In this document: piece by piece, positions 29,876-39,727 of the stretch
Position numbering within the stretch: the first letter of the stretch is position 1
Layout: each line of letters starts with the position of its first letter
Assembly: GCF_900302475.1 (NCBI RefSeq)
Contig: NZ_OMOQ01000002.1
Location: 493,501-557,500 of the forward strand
Length of the DNA: 64,000 nucleotides
Direction: 5' to 3'
Source of the DNA: Defluviimonas aquaemixtae
GTDB lineage: Bacteria; Pseudomonadota; Alphaproteobacteria; Rhodobacterales; Rhodobacteraceae
Made by a program: the position numbers and the translations under genes
The notes under the pieces: model-generated
Database searches by the model: none
The model's input: only the letters and a program-made list of their open reading frames with translations
Told to the model about the DNA's origin: nothing

Positions 29876-30682
29876 ATGATGCACGGAAGCATCAACGTAA
29901 CGGGGGCCGAGGCCCCCTTCTACCTCCCGCAAGGCGATGAGTGCGGACTATTCCAGGCGGCCAGCGACAAATGCCTCCCGGTCCTGCTGAAGGGGCCGAC
30001 GGGCTGCGGAAAGACACGGTTCGTCGCGCACATGGCGGCGCGGCTGGGCCGGCCGCTCTACACGGTGGCCTGTCATGACGACCTGTCCGCCGCCGACTTG
30101 ATCGGGCGTTACCTCCTGAAAGGAGGAGAGACGCAGTGGGTCGACGGACCTTTGACGCGGGCCGTGCGGGAAGGCGCGATCTGCTATCTCGACGAGGTGG
30201 TTGAGGCGCGCAAGGACGTGACCGTTGTTCTTCACCCGCTGACGGACGACCGGCGCATCCTGCCGATAGACCGGACCGGCGAGGAGTTGTCGGCACCTCC
30301 CGATTTCATGCTCGTTGCTTCCTACAATCCCGGTTATCAGAATATTCTGAAGACTTTGAAGCCGTCGACGCGCCAGCGTTTCATCAGTCTAGAGTTCCGG
30401 TTCCCGCGGGCCGAGCATGAAGTCCCCGTCGTGGCGCGCGAAAGCGGACTTTCGGAGGAACGCGTCGCGCCGCTCGTGCGTCTTGCCAACAAGCTTCGCG
30501 CACTGAAGGGCCAGGATCTGGAAGAGGGAGTTTCGACCCGGCTCGTAGTCTATGCCGCCACGCTGATCGCGGGTGGCATGTCCACGGATCGCGCGATCCT
30601 CGCGGCCATGATCGAGCCGCTCACCGATGACCCCGACACGAAAGGCGGGCTCCTCGATCTGGTCACGGCTGTATTCGGGTGA
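29876..30682 (+). CDS. norQ: NorQ, MoxR-type AAA+ ATPase
   Basis: The 268-residue AAA+ protein of the MoxR/CbbQ group works with the VWA protein NorD to activate NO reductase, probably by metal insertion. Walker A GPTGCGKT is at 40-47; [14 protein letters not shown] is Walker B, and ASYNPGYQ is sensor 1. A GTG at 29867 overlaps the norB stop, but ATG 29876 follows GAGTGAGG and is preferred. The stop overlaps the norD start (GTGA). Confidence 0.94.
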   Translation: MMHGSINVTGAEAPFYLPQGDECGLFQAASDKCLPVLLKGPTGCGKTRFVAHMAARLGRPLYTVACHDDLSAADLIGRYLLKGGETQWVDGPLTRAVREGAICYLDEVVEARKDVTVVLHPLTDDRRILPIDRTGEELSAPPDFMLVASYNPGYQNILKTLKPSTRQRFISLEFRFPRAEHEVPVVARESGLSEERVAPLVRLANKLRALKGQDLEEGVSTRLVVYAATLIAGGMSTDRAILAAMIEPLTDDPDTKGGLLDLVTAVFG

Positions 30683-32655
30683 GGCCGGCCGTGGCGCAGA
30701 TCGACATCGAGCCATGGGAACCCGAGGAAACGATCGGGAAACTGTGGCACGCCTATGCCAGCCGTCTCGACGCGCCGAGCGTCCACGAGGGAGCACGTGT
30801 CGGCCTTTCCGAAGTCGGGGGGCGGCTGGCAGTTTTGTTCCGCGGTCTCGGCGGCAACCCGGCGGTAGAACTTCGCGCCGTGGCCGAGGAGCAAAGCACC
30901 CATCGGCTGTCCCTCAGCCGCCGTCTGGGGACGCCCGCCGAGCGCGCGCCGCGAGCGAGTTTCGACGGCGAAGTCCTACGCCTGCCCGAAAGCCTTGCCG
31001 TCTTCCCCGCTCGCGCAGCAAACGCCGCGCTCTATCTCTGGCTTGCCGCCGCGGCGGCCCATGCCGGCGTGCCGCAGGCTGAATGCGATCCGCTCCGCGC
31101 CGACCTAGCCGCGCTGATCGCGGCGCGCCGGATGACGAAGGCGACGCTGGAAGCAGCCCCGGGGTACCAGACCTTGCATGACGATCTCGCGCGGCTTCAT
31201 CTCGGCCTCCGGCGCGTTCCGCAGCTTCCTGCGATGGAAGCCGAGGTCGAGGCTCTCGTGCGCCACGAACTCGGCGACCCGGCGCCGCTTCCCTTTGGGG
31301 CGGCTGCGCTTTCCGTGCGGCTGGAAACCGGCGATATTGCGGGTCTGCGCGCAACTCGCGGCTACCGGACGTTTCAGCCTGTGCCGCTTTGGCCGATGCT
31401 GCGCTGCATCGAGTCCTCCGAACCATCGGCGGCTGAGGAAACCGAGCGGACGGACGCGCGAACCGACGAAGCCAACATCGCGCGCAGTCACCGCGCCCGC
31501 CGCCGCGCCGCCGACCAAGCAGAACGCGCCGACAGCTTCATCTTGCATAAGTTCGAGGCGATCCTGAGCTGGGCGGAGTTCATTAACCTCAACCGTCGGG
31601 TCGAGGACGACGATACCGATAGCGCGAAGAAGGCGGCGGAGGACACGGACGAAATCGGGCTCGGCCAGATCTCGAAGGCACCGGCGAGCCGGCTCAAGTT
31701 GCATCTCGACCTTGCGCCCGAGGACGCCGCGCGCGAAGCGCTGTCGGGCAAGCTGACCTATCCCGAATGGGATGCGCGAAGCGCCGCATACCTGCCCGAT
31801 CACGTACGCGTCCTGACGTCGCGGGCCGAACCTGCGCCCGAGGTCGGGTGCATCGGCTTCCGCGACGATCCCCGCGCCGCCGCGCGCATCCGCTCCGTCC
31901 GCCGCCAGTTCGAGGCATTGCGCCCCGGACGGGTGACCACGACCGGCCATGTGGACGGAGACGAGGTCGATACCGAACGCGCCATCAGGGCGCATACAGA
32001 GCTTCTCGCGACGGGCCGAGGCAGCGACCGTGTCTGGCGCCAGAGCCGTCCGTTGCGCCGCGATCTCGCCGTGTCGATTCTCCTCGACATCTCGCGATCG
32101 ACCGAGGCGGCCGTGCCCGGGCACGGTCACGAAGGGCGCAGCGTCATCGAAATCGAATGCGAAGCGCTCGCCGCGCTTGCCTGGGGGCTGGATGCCTGCG
32201 GCGACGATTTCTCGATCCACGCGTTCTCGAGCCTGAAGCGTGACCGCGTCTTCGTGCAATCGGCCAAGGACTTCGGTGAACCGATGTCCGCATCCGTGGA
32301 GGCGCGGATCGCCGGTCTGAAGCCCGGTTTCTACACGCGTCTCGGTGCCGCCGTTCGCCACACTTCGGCGCAACTCTCGACCCAATCGTGCAAGCGCCGT
32401 CTGCTTCTGGTGATCACAGACGGCAAGCCTAACGACCTCGATCACTACGAGGGCCGCCACGGGATCGAAGACAGCCGGCGCTCCGTGATGGAGGCGCGGC
32501 GTGCGGGTCACGCCGTCTTCGGCATCACAGTAGACCGTGACGGCAAGTCGTGGTTCCCGCGTCTTTTCGGGCAGGGCGGCTTCGCGCTCATCCCCGCGCC
32601 AGAGCATTTGACGCGCGCGCTTCCAGACATCTACCGACAGCTCGTCGGGGCATGA
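30679..32655 (+). CDS. norD: NorD, VWA-domain activator of NO reductase
   Basis: The 658-residue protein has a long N-terminal helical region, an acidic mid-section (SDKLT-like, with [18 protein letters not shown] near 310-330) and a C-terminal von Willebrand A domain. The MIDAS motif DISRS starts at about residue 470 ([11 protein letters not shown]), followed by [13 protein letters not shown] and [15 protein letters not shown]. It pairs with NorQ. The start is a GTG at 30679 coupled to the norQ stop; a second GTG four codons later is an alternative. Confidence 0.94.
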   Translation: MRPAVAQIDIEPWEPEETIGKLWHAYASRLDAPSVHEGARVGLSEVGGRLAVLFRGLGGNPAVELRAVAEEQSTHRLSLSRRLGTPAERAPRASFDGEVLRLPESLAVFPARAANAALYLWLAAAAAHAGVPQAECDPLRADLAALIAARRMTKATLEAAPGYQTLHDDLARLHLGLRRVPQLPAMEAEVEALVRHELGDPAPLPFGAAALSVRLETGDIAGLRATRGYRTFQPVPLWPMLRCIESSEPSAAEETERTDARTDEANIARSHRARRRAADQAERADSFILHKFEAILSWAEFINLNRRVEDDDTDSAKKAAEDTDEIGLGQISKAPASRLKLHLDLAPEDAAREALSGKLTYPEWDARSAAYLPDHVRVLTSRAEPAPEVGCIGFRDDPRAAARIRSVRRQFEALRPGRVTTTGHVDGDEVDTERAIRAHTELLATGRGSDRVWRQSRPLRRDLAVSILLDISRSTEAAVPGHGHEGRSVIEIECEALAALAWGLDACGDDFSIHAFSSLKRDRVFVQSAKDFGEPMSASVEARIAGLKPGFYTRLGAAVRHTSAQLSTQSCKRRLLLVITDGKPNDLDHYEGRHGIEDSRRSVMEARRAGHAVFGITVDRDGKSWFPRLFGQGGFALIPAPEHLTRALPDIYRQLVGA

Positions 32656-33221
32656 CGCGAGCAGCTTCAGATCGAATTGCCAACCCGCCGGGCGACGAGT
32701 TGCCTGGCGAGTTGATGATCTGGGTTCTCATCGTGTCCGAACTTCTGGTCTTCGGCGCGGGGCTCGCTGCCTTCCTCGCGGTGCGCGTGACGGACCCAGA
32801 GGGCTTCGCGGCGGCACAGTCGCACCTGCACCGCGCCGCCGCCGGTGTGAACACGCTGATCCTCGTCACATCCGGCTGGCTTGCCGCTCTCGCGACCCGC
32901 GCGGCCGCTAAAGGCCGGGTGTTGCAGGCGCGCTGGCTTCTATCGGGTGCGGCGCTTCTGGGTATCGTCTTTCTGGCGGTCAAGGCGACGGAATTCGCCG
33001 ACCTGTCGGCCAAGGGCATCACCACCGATACACATGCCTTCTTCACCTTCTCATACCTGCTCACTGGATTTCATGCCGCGCATGTCGCGGCCGGGATCGT
33101 TCTTCTGACCTATGTGACGTTCCGACCGCGCCCGGACACGACGGAGACCGTCGCCGCGTTCTGGCACATGGTCGATCTCGTCTGGATGATGCTGCTTCCG
33201 GTCATCTACCTGGTGTCATGA
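32652..33221 (+). CDS. norE: NorE, subunit III-like membrane protein
   Basis: The 189-residue membrane protein of the cytochrome c oxidase subunit III fold has about five helices, with signature elements MIWVLIVSELLVFGAGLAAF, THAFFTFSYLLTGFHAAHV and FWHMVDLVWMMLLPVIYL. NorE supports NO reductase assembly or activity in Paracoccus-type clusters. The ATG overlaps the norD stop (ATGA). Confidence 0.93.
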   Translation: MTRAASDRIANPPGDELPGELMIWVLIVSELLVFGAGLAAFLAVRVTDPEGFAAAQSHLHRAAAGVNTLILVTSGWLAALATRAAAKGRVLQARWLLSGAALLGIVFLAVKATEFADLSAKGITTDTHAFFTFSYLLTGFHAAHVAAGIVLLTYVTFRPRPDTTETVAAFWHMVDLVWMMLLPVIYLVS

Positions 33222-33499
33222 GCTCCGCACGCCATACCGCCGCACCAACACGTGCATGGATGTGGCTTTTAGGCCTGTCGGCGTTCGCGACGCTTCTTTC
33301 GCTGGCGCGAAGCGACTTTCCCGGCGGATGGGCCATCGATGCGGCCAACCTCGCAATTCTCGCCATTGGCTGGGCAAAGGCGCGGGTGATCCTGTGGCAC
33401 TATCTGGGGCTGGCCGGTACCGGTTTGTGGCGGCAGGGGTTCGACTTTGCCGTCACCGCCTACACGCTGCTTCTGATGGCACTGACCGTCCTCGGCTGA
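33218..33499 (+). CDS. norF: NorF, small membrane protein
   Basis: This 93-residue protein has three hydrophobic segments and resembles the NorF / cytochrome c oxidase subunit IV-like proteins that end norCBQDEF operons. Motifs such as WAKARVILWHYLGL are visible. The ATG overlaps the norE stop by four bases, so it is translationally coupled. It ends six bases before the convergent regulator gene. Confidence 0.88.
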   Translation: MSSARHTAAPTRAWMWLLGLSAFATLLSLARSDFPGGWAIDAANLAILAIGWAKARVILWHYLGLAGTGLWRQGFDFAVTAYTLLLMALTVLG

Positions 33500-33505
33500 A
33501 CACGC

Positions 33506-34204
33506 CTAGCGGCTCCAGGCTGCGGCAGGATCCTCTTCCGCGAATCTGCGCAGCGCGCCTAGATCTTCAATAAGCGCGTGGTTGTGACGGATAGTGACGC
33601 CTTGGTCGCGCAGCCGGACGAAGGCGCGGCTGAGGCTTTCGGGTTTCATGCCAAGACGACCAGCGATCAACACCTTGTCGTATGGCAACACGACTTCGCA
33701 CGCACCCCCCGGGCAGGGTGCCAGTTCCATCAGAAACTCGGCGACGCGCTGGGCGCCCGTTTGCGCTTTGAGCGCCTCGATCTGCTCGACGAGGCTGTGA
33801 AGGTGCACGTAGGTCGCCGCGAGCATCGAAAGCGCAATTTCGGGGTTGCCCCGGATGATCCTGAGGAACGCTTCCGCCTCGATCCGGATCAGCTTGCAGT
33901 CAGTGACAGCTTCCGCCGCGACCGGATACGTGCGATTTTGAAACGCCACCGCCTCGCCGAAACTGCGACCGCGCGTGAAGACCCCGACGACAGCCTCGGC
34001 CCCGCTGGGCGCGATACGGTACAGCTTCACCCAGCCCTCAGCGACGATGTAGATTGCGTTGGCCTGCTCACCCTGTAGAAAGATGGTGGCGCCCCGATCG
34101 AATTCGCGTAGCCGGGCAGAAGCCAGCACGTTGTCAACGATGGCGTCCGGCGCGGCGGACAGCAGGACGCAGCCGCGGGCAATGTCGATATGTTCGCGAT
34201 TCAC
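33506..34204 (-). CDS. Crp/Fnr-family regulator of Dnr/Nnr type
   Basis: The 232-residue regulator has a cyclic-nucleotide-like N-terminal domain (ATIFLQGEQANAIYIVAEGWVKLY, RGRSFGEAVAF) and a C-terminal winged helix whose recognition segment is MKPESLSRAFVRLRDQGV. The N-terminus lacks the four cysteines of the FNR iron-sulfur cluster, which argues for an NO-sensing Dnr/Nnr class. Its position beside nor and the matching TTAAC-N4-GTCAA boxes make it the likely activator of both nirS and norC. The start is a GTG with GGGGAGCC upstream. Confidence 0.9.
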   Translation of the reverse strand: MNREHIDIARGCVLLSAAPDAIVDNVLASARLREFDRGATIFLQGEQANAIYIVAEGWVKLYRIAPSGAEAVVGVFTRGRSFGEAVAFQNRTYPVAAEAVTDCKLIRIEAEAFLRIIRGNPEIALSMLAATYVHLHSLVEQIEALKAQTGAQRVAEFLMELAPCPGGACEVVLPYDKVLIAGRLGMKPESLSRAFVRLRDQGVTIRHNHALIEDLGALRRFAEEDPAAAWSR

Positions 34205-34284
34205 CTCCGGCTCCCCCTCGTTTCATATCTCAGTGCCACATCGGTCGGTGCGGAGCTAGCCCAGACGTTCTCTCCATTCGCGGA

Positions 34285-34602
34285 TCAACCGCGCGCGGAC
34301 CGGCGCGACCCCGGCGTCCGCGACATGAAGCCAGGCGGCCGCTTGGCGACCCAGGCGATGAACCTTGCGAGCCGTGGATGGGCGCGCAGGGCCTCGATCG
34401 TCGCATAGCTGCGCGCGAGTTCTGCTTCGCTTAGCGCCGCATGGACCTCTGCGTGGCAGATCTGGTGCAACAGAACCGTCTGCCCACTCTTCCCGCCGCG
34501 CAGACGCGGCACGAGGTGGTGGCGGCTCTGCGGCACGTCCACTGGAATTGCGCGGCGGCACAGCGGGCAGATCAGATCGCGGTCTTCGTATCGTTCGGAC
34601 AC
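34285..34602 (-). CDS. HNH nuclease-fold protein
   Basis: This 105-residue small protein has a zinc-binding CPLCRR knuckle followed by SRHHLVPRLRGGKSGQ and LLHQICHAEVHAAL, the three parts of an HNH motif with a second Cys-containing zinc site. A large group of such short HNH proteins exists in Rhodobacteraceae; biological role is unknown. The GTG at 34602 gives MSERYEDRDLICPLC. It is divergent from the mechanosensitive channel gene. Confidence 0.75.
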   Translation of the reverse strand: MSERYEDRDLICPLCRRAIPVDVPQSRHHLVPRLRGGKSGQTVLLHQICHAEVHAALSEAELARSYATIEALRAHPRLARFIAWVAKRPPGFMSRTPGSRRSARG

Positions 34603-34661
34603 TTGAGTCGAACCCGGTTTGTTGTCACAGGTTGAACGGGCAATCCGAAAGGCGCAAGGGC

Positions 34662-35975
34662 ATGGAAGGACAGCCGGAAATCGTCGCGAGGGCACTCGGC
34701 TTTCTCGATCAGGGATGGGCGCTGGCGCTCGACTGGGTGAAAAGTCCTGCGGCATGGTCGCAGTTTGCCATTCTCGTCGTGTCATGGCTTGTCGCGGTCG
34801 TCGTCGCGCGTAAGCTCGGCCGCCGGATACAAGCGCTCGTTGCCCCGGCAAAGGAGGCGCGTGGCCCCTTCGCAATTCTGCGCCGCTTTTTCCTGCGGTT
34901 CCTGCCGCTTCTTCTGCCGCTTCTCGCCTATGGCTTTACAGCGGTCGGTGAAAGCGTCACGCGCTCGGTCTTCGGCTCGGGCGCGGTCATCGCCTTCGGC
35001 AAGCGAGTGTTCCTGTTCATCGCCGCGCGGGTGCTCGTGCGGCGCGTGATAAGCGACCCGTTCCTCAAGCTGCTCGGCCGCTACGTGCTGATCCCGGTTG
35101 CCGCGCTCTATGTTCTCGACCTGACGGATGAAGCGGCGGAGTGGCTGGAAGGTCTGACGGTCCAGCTGGGCAATATCAGCTTCTCGATGATGGCGCTCAT
35201 TCGCGGCGCGATCGCAGGCAGCCTTCTCTTCTGGCTGGGGTCGTGGTCGAACCAGCGGAGCGCCAGCTACATCAAGGCGCAGGAGGAGTTAAGACCGGCG
35301 ACACGGGAACTGGCCGCGAAGGCGGCCGAACTCGTTATCTTCGGCATCGCCTTCCTGCTTCTCCTGAACATCATGGGGATCGATCTGACGACGGTCGCCG
35401 TGCTGGGCGGCGCGCTGGGTGTGGGCATCGGCCTCGGCCTTCAGCAGATCGCGGCAAACTTCATCTCGGGCATCATTCTCTTGATCGAGGGGCAGACGAC
35501 TGTTGGCGACTACGTCGAACTTGACGGCGGCGAAGCTGGGACAATCGTCAAGATGACGGCGCGGGCCTGCGTGCTCGAGACCTTCGACGGCAGGTGGATT
35601 GTAGTGCCGAACGAGCATTTCATCACGACGCGGGTCGTAAACTACTCCGACCAGGGCAGCGCCAACCGCTATGAGATCGAGTTCTCGGTCAGCTACGACA
35701 CGGACATCAACAGGGTGCCCGAAATCATAAACCCTGCTGTGTCGGCGCTGCCATTCGTATTGGAAATGCCCGAGGGGCCGGACTGCGAGCTGAAGGGTTT
35801 CGGCGAATCCGGCATCAATTTCGCCGTAGAGTACTGGGTGCACGGCATCGACGACGGTCGCAACAAGTATGCGAGTCACGTGCTTTTCGCGGTCTGGAAC
35901 GCGCTGAAGACGGCGGGGATCGAAATTCCCTATCCGCACCGTGTCGTGGAGATCAAAGGCGGTGTGCCGACGTGA
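34662..35975 (+). CDS. MscS-family mechanosensitive channel
   Basis: This 437-residue membrane protein has five or more hydrophobic segments before the MscS pore helix LGGALGVGIGLGLQQIAANFISGIILLIEG. A soluble beta domain follows, with YVELDGGEAGTIVKMTARACVLETFDG and PNEHFITTRVVNYS. It likely releases solutes under osmotic downshock. The start at 34662 (ATG after AAGGGC) is preferred to a frame that extends a further 99 codons back. The stop overlaps the flavoprotein gene (GTGA). Confidence 0.92.
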   Translation: MEGQPEIVARALGFLDQGWALALDWVKSPAAWSQFAILVVSWLVAVVVARKLGRRIQALVAPAKEARGPFAILRRFFLRFLPLLLPLLAYGFTAVGESVTRSVFGSGAVIAFGKRVFLFIAARVLVRRVISDPFLKLLGRYVLIPVAALYVLDLTDEAAEWLEGLTVQLGNISFSMMALIRGAIAGSLLFWLGSWSNQRSASYIKAQEELRPATRELAAKAAELVIFGIAFLLLLNIMGIDLTTVAVLGGALGVGIGLGLQQIAANFISGIILLIEGQTTVGDYVELDGGEAGTIVKMTARACVLETFDGRWIVVPNEHFITTRVVNYSDQGSANRYEIEFSVSYDTDINRVPEIINPAVSALPFVLEMPEGPDCELKGFGESGINFAVEYWVHGIDDGRNKYASHVLFAVWNALKTAGIEIPYPHRVVEIKGGVPT

Positions 35976-37150
35976 TCGACGCGCTGGTGATCGGCGCCGG
36001 ACCGGCGGGCCTCATGGCCGCCGAAGCGCTTGTCGCCGCCGGGCGGAGCGTGGTGGTTTGCGAGGCGAAGCCAAGCCCGGCGCGGAAGTTCCTGATGGCA
36101 GGTAAGTCGGGGCTGAACCTGACCAAGGAGGAGCCATTCAAGGCATTTGTCGGCCGCTATGACGCCGACTGGCTGCGCCCGATGCTGGAGGCGTTCGGGC
36201 CCAAGGAGGTGACGGACTGGGCCAGGGGGCTCGGGCAGGAGGTCTTCACCGGCTCCACAGGTCGGGTCTTCCCAGAGGCGATGAAGGCCTCTCCGCTTCT
36301 GCGCGCCTGGCTCGGGCGACTCGCCGCGTCGGGGGTGCATCTGCGAATCCGCTGGCGATGGCTGGGTTTCGAAAATGGCGGCCTCGCCTTCGACACGCCC
36401 GGCGGACGGCAGGTCCTCAACCCCGCCGTGACCATTCTCGCGTTGGGCGGTGCAAGCTGGGCTAGGCTCGGTTCGGACGCAGCGTGGGTGCCAAGACTAG
36501 CGGAAAAGAGTGTCGCGATCGCAACGTTCAAGCCGGCAAACGTGGGGTTCCGTGTCGATTGGTCGGCGCATATGACCCGCTATTTCGGCCAGCCGGTAAA
36601 AGGAGCTGCTCTGATTGCCGGACACCAGGAGGAACGTGGGGAGTTCGTGATATCGATCAATGGACTCGAGGGCGGCGGACTCTATGCTGTGTCGCGCGCG
36701 GTCAGGGAAGGCGCGGAATTGCGGCTCGACCTGCTGCCTGACCGCAGTGAGGAAGAACTTGCAGCGCAGCTTTCAACAGGGCCTGGAAAGGTTTCAGTGA
36801 CGAACTGGTTCAGAAAGGCGCTGAGGCTTGACCCGGTGCGGATCGCGCTGTTGCAGGAGTGGGGCCGTCCGTTGCCGCGAGGAAACGCGCTCGCACGACT
36901 TGTCAAGGCGCTGCCCGTGCCGCATCAGGGCCCGCGACCGATCGACGAGGCGATATCTGTCGCCGGAGGTATACGCCGCGATGCGCTGACAGGTGGGCTG
37001 GAACTCAAGGCGCTGCCGGGTGTCTTTGCCTGTGGCGAAATGCTGGATTGGGAGGCACCCACCGGGGGCTATCTCTTGACCGCATGCCTTGCGACGGGGC
37101 AATGGGCGGGTCGGGCGGCATCGGCGGATATACGCGAGCGAACCGCCTGA
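35972..37150 (+). CDS. BaiN/HI0933-type FAD-dependent oxidoreductase
   Basis: The 392-residue flavoprotein has an N-terminal dinucleotide fold VIGAGPAGLMAAEALVAAG, the KFLMAGKSGLNLTKEEP segment, and the C-terminal GVFACGEMLDWEAPTGGYLLTACLATG motif of the HI0933 (TIGR03862-like) family. The substrate is unknown. It starts at a GTG overlapping the mscS stop, which suggests translational coupling. Confidence 0.9.
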   Translation: MIDALVIGAGPAGLMAAEALVAAGRSVVVCEAKPSPARKFLMAGKSGLNLTKEEPFKAFVGRYDADWLRPMLEAFGPKEVTDWARGLGQEVFTGSTGRVFPEAMKASPLLRAWLGRLAASGVHLRIRWRWLGFENGGLAFDTPGGRQVLNPAVTILALGGASWARLGSDAAWVPRLAEKSVAIATFKPANVGFRVDWSAHMTRYFGQPVKGAALIAGHQEERGEFVISINGLEGGGLYAVSRAVREGAELRLDLLPDRSEEELAAQLSTGPGKVSVTNWFRKALRLDPVRIALLQEWGRPLPRGNALARLVKALPVPHQGPRPIDEAISVAGGIRRDALTGGLELKALPGVFACGEMLDWEAPTGGYLLTACLATGQWAGRAASADIRERTA

Positions 37151-37225
37151 GTGCGGCGGGAACCTACCCGGCCGATCCGGCGTTGGATAGGATCGGGAAC
37201 CATAACCCAGACCCAGGAGGGTGAC

Positions 37226-37489
37226 ATGAAAAGATTGATGTTTGTCGCGCCGATCGTGCTCGCCGCTGCCGCCTGCCAGACGCAGGAACAGCGCTCCGCA
37301 GGAACCGGCGCGCTTGCCGGCGCCGCGATCGGAGCGGCCGTTTCGGATGACGGCGACCGCGTCGAGGGCGCTCTGATGGGCGGCGCGGCGGGCGCGATCG
37401 TCGGCGGACTGATCGGGCAAGCGCAGAAGCCTGGCGACTGCGTCTATCAGGATCGCTACGGCAACCGCTACGTGGCGGCCTGCCCTTAA
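37226..37489 (+). CDS. Glycine-zipper lipoprotein
   Basis: This 87-residue protein has a lipobox at LAAAAC, so the mature protein would begin at C17 and be anchored in the outer or inner membrane. A glycine-zipper stretch (GTGALAGAAIGAAVSD...GALMGGAAGAIVGGLIGQ) follows and forms a two-helix hairpin in such proteins. A C-terminal pair of cysteines (GDCVYQDRYGNRYVAACP) could form a disulfide. The ribosome site AGGAGG is excellent. Confidence 0.85.
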   Translation: MKRLMFVAPIVLAAAACQTQEQRSAGTGALAGAAIGAAVSDDGDRVEGALMGGAAGAIVGGLIGQAQKPGDCVYQDRYGNRYVAACP

Positions 37490-37498
37490 GCAAAGCGC

Positions 37499-38092
37499 CT
37501 ATTTCCATTGCGACATCACCCGGCTGTAGGCCGGGCGGCGTCGCATCCGGTCAAGATACTCAGTCAGCCGATGCTCGGTGATTGGAAACTTTGCGCCAAG
37601 CGCCCAATTGCCGCAATGGGTGAGGATTATATCGGGCACTGTCATCATTTCACCCATGATGAACGGACCCTCGCCCATGCGGTGGACAAGCGTCTTTTGG
37701 CTGCGCTCGAACTCCCACCGCAATGTGTTCTTGATTGCGGCGTGGCGAAGCTCCTCGGGTAGGACGAAGCTGTGCCGGGCGGCCATCCAGAGCGCGGCGT
37801 CAAACTCATCAAGAAGGAATTGGGTGAGACTGTCCTGGCGCGCGCGCTCCAGCGTTCCGGCTGGGTGCGTCAGTTGGCCGTGCTTGTCTGCGAGGTACTG
37901 GATGATCGCCGTCGAATCGGTGATTGGTGTCCCATCCTCGATCAGAACTGGAACCTTGCCAGCGGGATTGAAGGCCGTGACCCCTTCGGAACGCGGGGGC
38001 GCGGCGACATGATCGTAGGCTTGACCAAGCTCTTCGAGCATCCAGAGAACCCGCGCCGCACGGCTTTTGGCGGTCCCGATGACGGTGTACAT
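37499..38092 (-). CDS. Glutathione S-transferase family protein
   Basis: The 197-residue protein has a thioredoxin-like N-domain (MYTVIGTAKSRAARVLWMLEELG, NPAGKVPVLIEDG, ITDSTAIIQYLADKHG) and an all-helical C-domain with GPFIMGEMMTVPDIILTHC. A serine is a plausible thiol-activating residue near the N-terminus. The specific substrate is unknown. The start is the ATG at 38092. It is convergent with the glycine-zipper lipoprotein. Confidence 0.88.
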   Translation of the reverse strand: MYTVIGTAKSRAARVLWMLEELGQAYDHVAAPPRSEGVTAFNPAGKVPVLIEDGTPITDSTAIIQYLADKHGQLTHPAGTLERARQDSLTQFLLDEFDAALWMAARHSFVLPEELRHAAIKNTLRWEFERSQKTLVHRMGEGPFIMGEMMTVPDIILTHCGNWALGAKFPITEHRLTEYLDRMRRRPAYSRVMSQWK

Positions 38093-38210
38093 ACGGTTTC
38101 TCCCGAACCTGCCCGATATGGAGCCATGAGGGCGCAACGGGCGCAAGCGCCGATAGGCATGTTTCCGCCCCGTGTTGACGCGGCCCTCTAAGTGAAGCTC
38201 AGCGAATGGG

Positions 38211-39233
38211 TCAGTGCCGATTTAGCATCGCCAGCCTGATCAGCGCACGCTCCATTACGGCCATTGCCGGCGCGCGCGACGCCGAGCGTAGCTTCAGGTC
38301 GGTATCTGTTAGGATTGACAGCGCGGTTTCCAGGCGCTGCATCCCCCACGACTGTGCCTGCCGCAGCATCCGCTCGCGACGCGGCCCGAAGATGGGCGGA
38401 CGCATGCGTGCGATCCCCTCGGCTGCTCCGCCCGGTGCCGAGGCGGCAGCGTGGAGTGCGCGGAAATGACGCGTAGCCGCTATCGATAGCGAGACCGGCG
38501 TGATGCCCTGCCCTTCGAGGCGCCGCACGAGCGGGCTCACATCCGGCGTCCGCGCCTCGGCGACGGTGTGGAGAACGTCGTCAAGCTCGGCCTCGATCGT
38601 GGCCGGTGCGCAGGCGGCCACGTCTTCGGACGACAGAGGTGCCGCATCGCCGAGCTTGTAGAGCGCCACCTTCTCAAGCGTCTGTCGAAAGTCGCCAGGA
38701 TCAAGCTCGCGGGCGAGCGTATGCAGATCGGTCATCGCATCGCGACTGATCTCCTTGAGCCCCGCGCGCACCAATTCTGCCTCGATATCTTCGCGCGACG
38801 GCGGGTCGTCGTAGATGCCTGCGGCGTAGGCGTTGGCGTGGCCCTCGAAAGTCCTCCGGAGCGCGGAGGACTTGTTGAGACTGCCTGCCGTGACGACGAG
38901 CATCGCGTCCCCGGCGCTCCAATCCGCAAGAGCGTCCTTCAGAACAGTGGCCAGCGTGTCTGTCGCATCTTCGACGAAGACCACCCGAGGTCCCGGGAAA
39001 AACCCCTGTGCCCTGAGCGCGTCGCCGACAAGGGCAGGATCCTTGCGCAGATCGGAGGCGGCGATCCGAGTCAGCCGCATCTCGGCCTCGCCTTCGGGAC
39101 CGATGAGCGCAGCGATGACCTCCTGCCGCTTCAGCGCGACTCGCATGGGATCGGCGCCGTAGATCAAGAGCCCGGCGCGGTCAGGTTCTGGCCGGGCGAA
39201 GAAACGATTGGCGGCAGCCCCCGACAGCCTCAT
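38211..39233 (-). CDS. holA: DNA polymerase III delta subunit HolA
   Basis: The 340-residue clamp-loader subunit has the AAA+-like fold of HolA. N-terminal LLIYGADPMRVALKRQEVIAAL and VVFVEDATDTL are visible, followed by EDIEAELVRAGLKEISRDAM and the C-terminal collar domain. It opens the beta clamp. The ATG overlaps the lptE stop (ATGA), an order leuS-lptE-holA that is widely conserved in bacteria. Confidence 0.92.
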   Translation of the reverse strand: MRLSGAAANRFFARPEPDRAGLLIYGADPMRVALKRQEVIAALIGPEGEAEMRLTRIAASDLRKDPALVGDALRAQGFFPGPRVVFVEDATDTLATVLKDALADWSAGDAMLVVTAGSLNKSSALRRTFEGHANAYAAGIYDDPPSREDIEAELVRAGLKEISRDAMTDLHTLARELDPGDFRQTLEKVALYKLGDAAPLSSEDVAACAPATIEAELDDVLHTVAEARTPDVSPLVRRLEGQGITPVSLSIAATRHFRALHAAASAPGGAAEGIARMRPPIFGPRRERMLRQAQSWGMQRLETALSILTDTDLKLRSASRAPAMAVMERALIRLAMLNRH

Positions 39234-39727
39234 CGACGGTTCCACTCCGCCGACGTGGCAATCAACTCGGTTAACATCCGGTCGGCGAGCAGCCGCATCA
39301 GCCGCGTGCGGGCGTCCGCTTCGCCAGCGGCTGTGGCCACCGAGGTACCCACGGCCGAATAGGACGTGAATGACGCCACCTCACCGGCGCTCAGCACAGA
39401 ATCAGTGGCTATGTCATGCAGCCTGTAGGACACATTCCCAAGCAGCTGGTAGCGCGTGATCACGCTTTCGGGTGTGATCGCCTGACTCTCGACCTTGGTA
39501 TTCACGTCATAGGACAGCCGGAACCGCGGGCTTCCCGGGCGACCGAGACGTTCCTCGAGACGCTCGACCAAATCGAAGTCATCCTTGTCGGCCGGATCGT
39601 CCACTCTGACTTGATCGAGCAGGCCGGAAGCAGGACCGCCCGGCGCGTAGGCGGGCTCGAACCCGCAGCCCGCGAGCAAGAGCGCCAGTAGCCCGGCAAG
39701 AAATGTGCGACGGTCAGATGACGACAT
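39230..39727 (-). CDS. lptE: LPS-assembly lipoprotein LptE
   Basis: The 165-residue protein has a lipobox LLLAGC (cysteine at 21) and the [10 protein letters not shown] mature N-terminus typical of LptE in Rhodobacteraceae. LptE plugs the LptD barrel in the outer membrane to insert LPS. Sequence conservation is low, and the assignment rests on length, lipobox and position between leuS and holA. It overlaps leuS by 14 bp. Confidence 0.88.
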   Translation of the reverse strand: MSSSDRRTFLAGLLALLLAGCGFEPAYAPGGPASGLLDQVRVDDPADKDDFDLVERLEERLGRPGSPRFRLSYDVNTKVESQAITPESVITRYQLLGNVSYRLHDIATDSVLSAGEVASFTSYSAVGTSVATAAGEADARTRLMRLLADRMLTELIATSAEWNRR

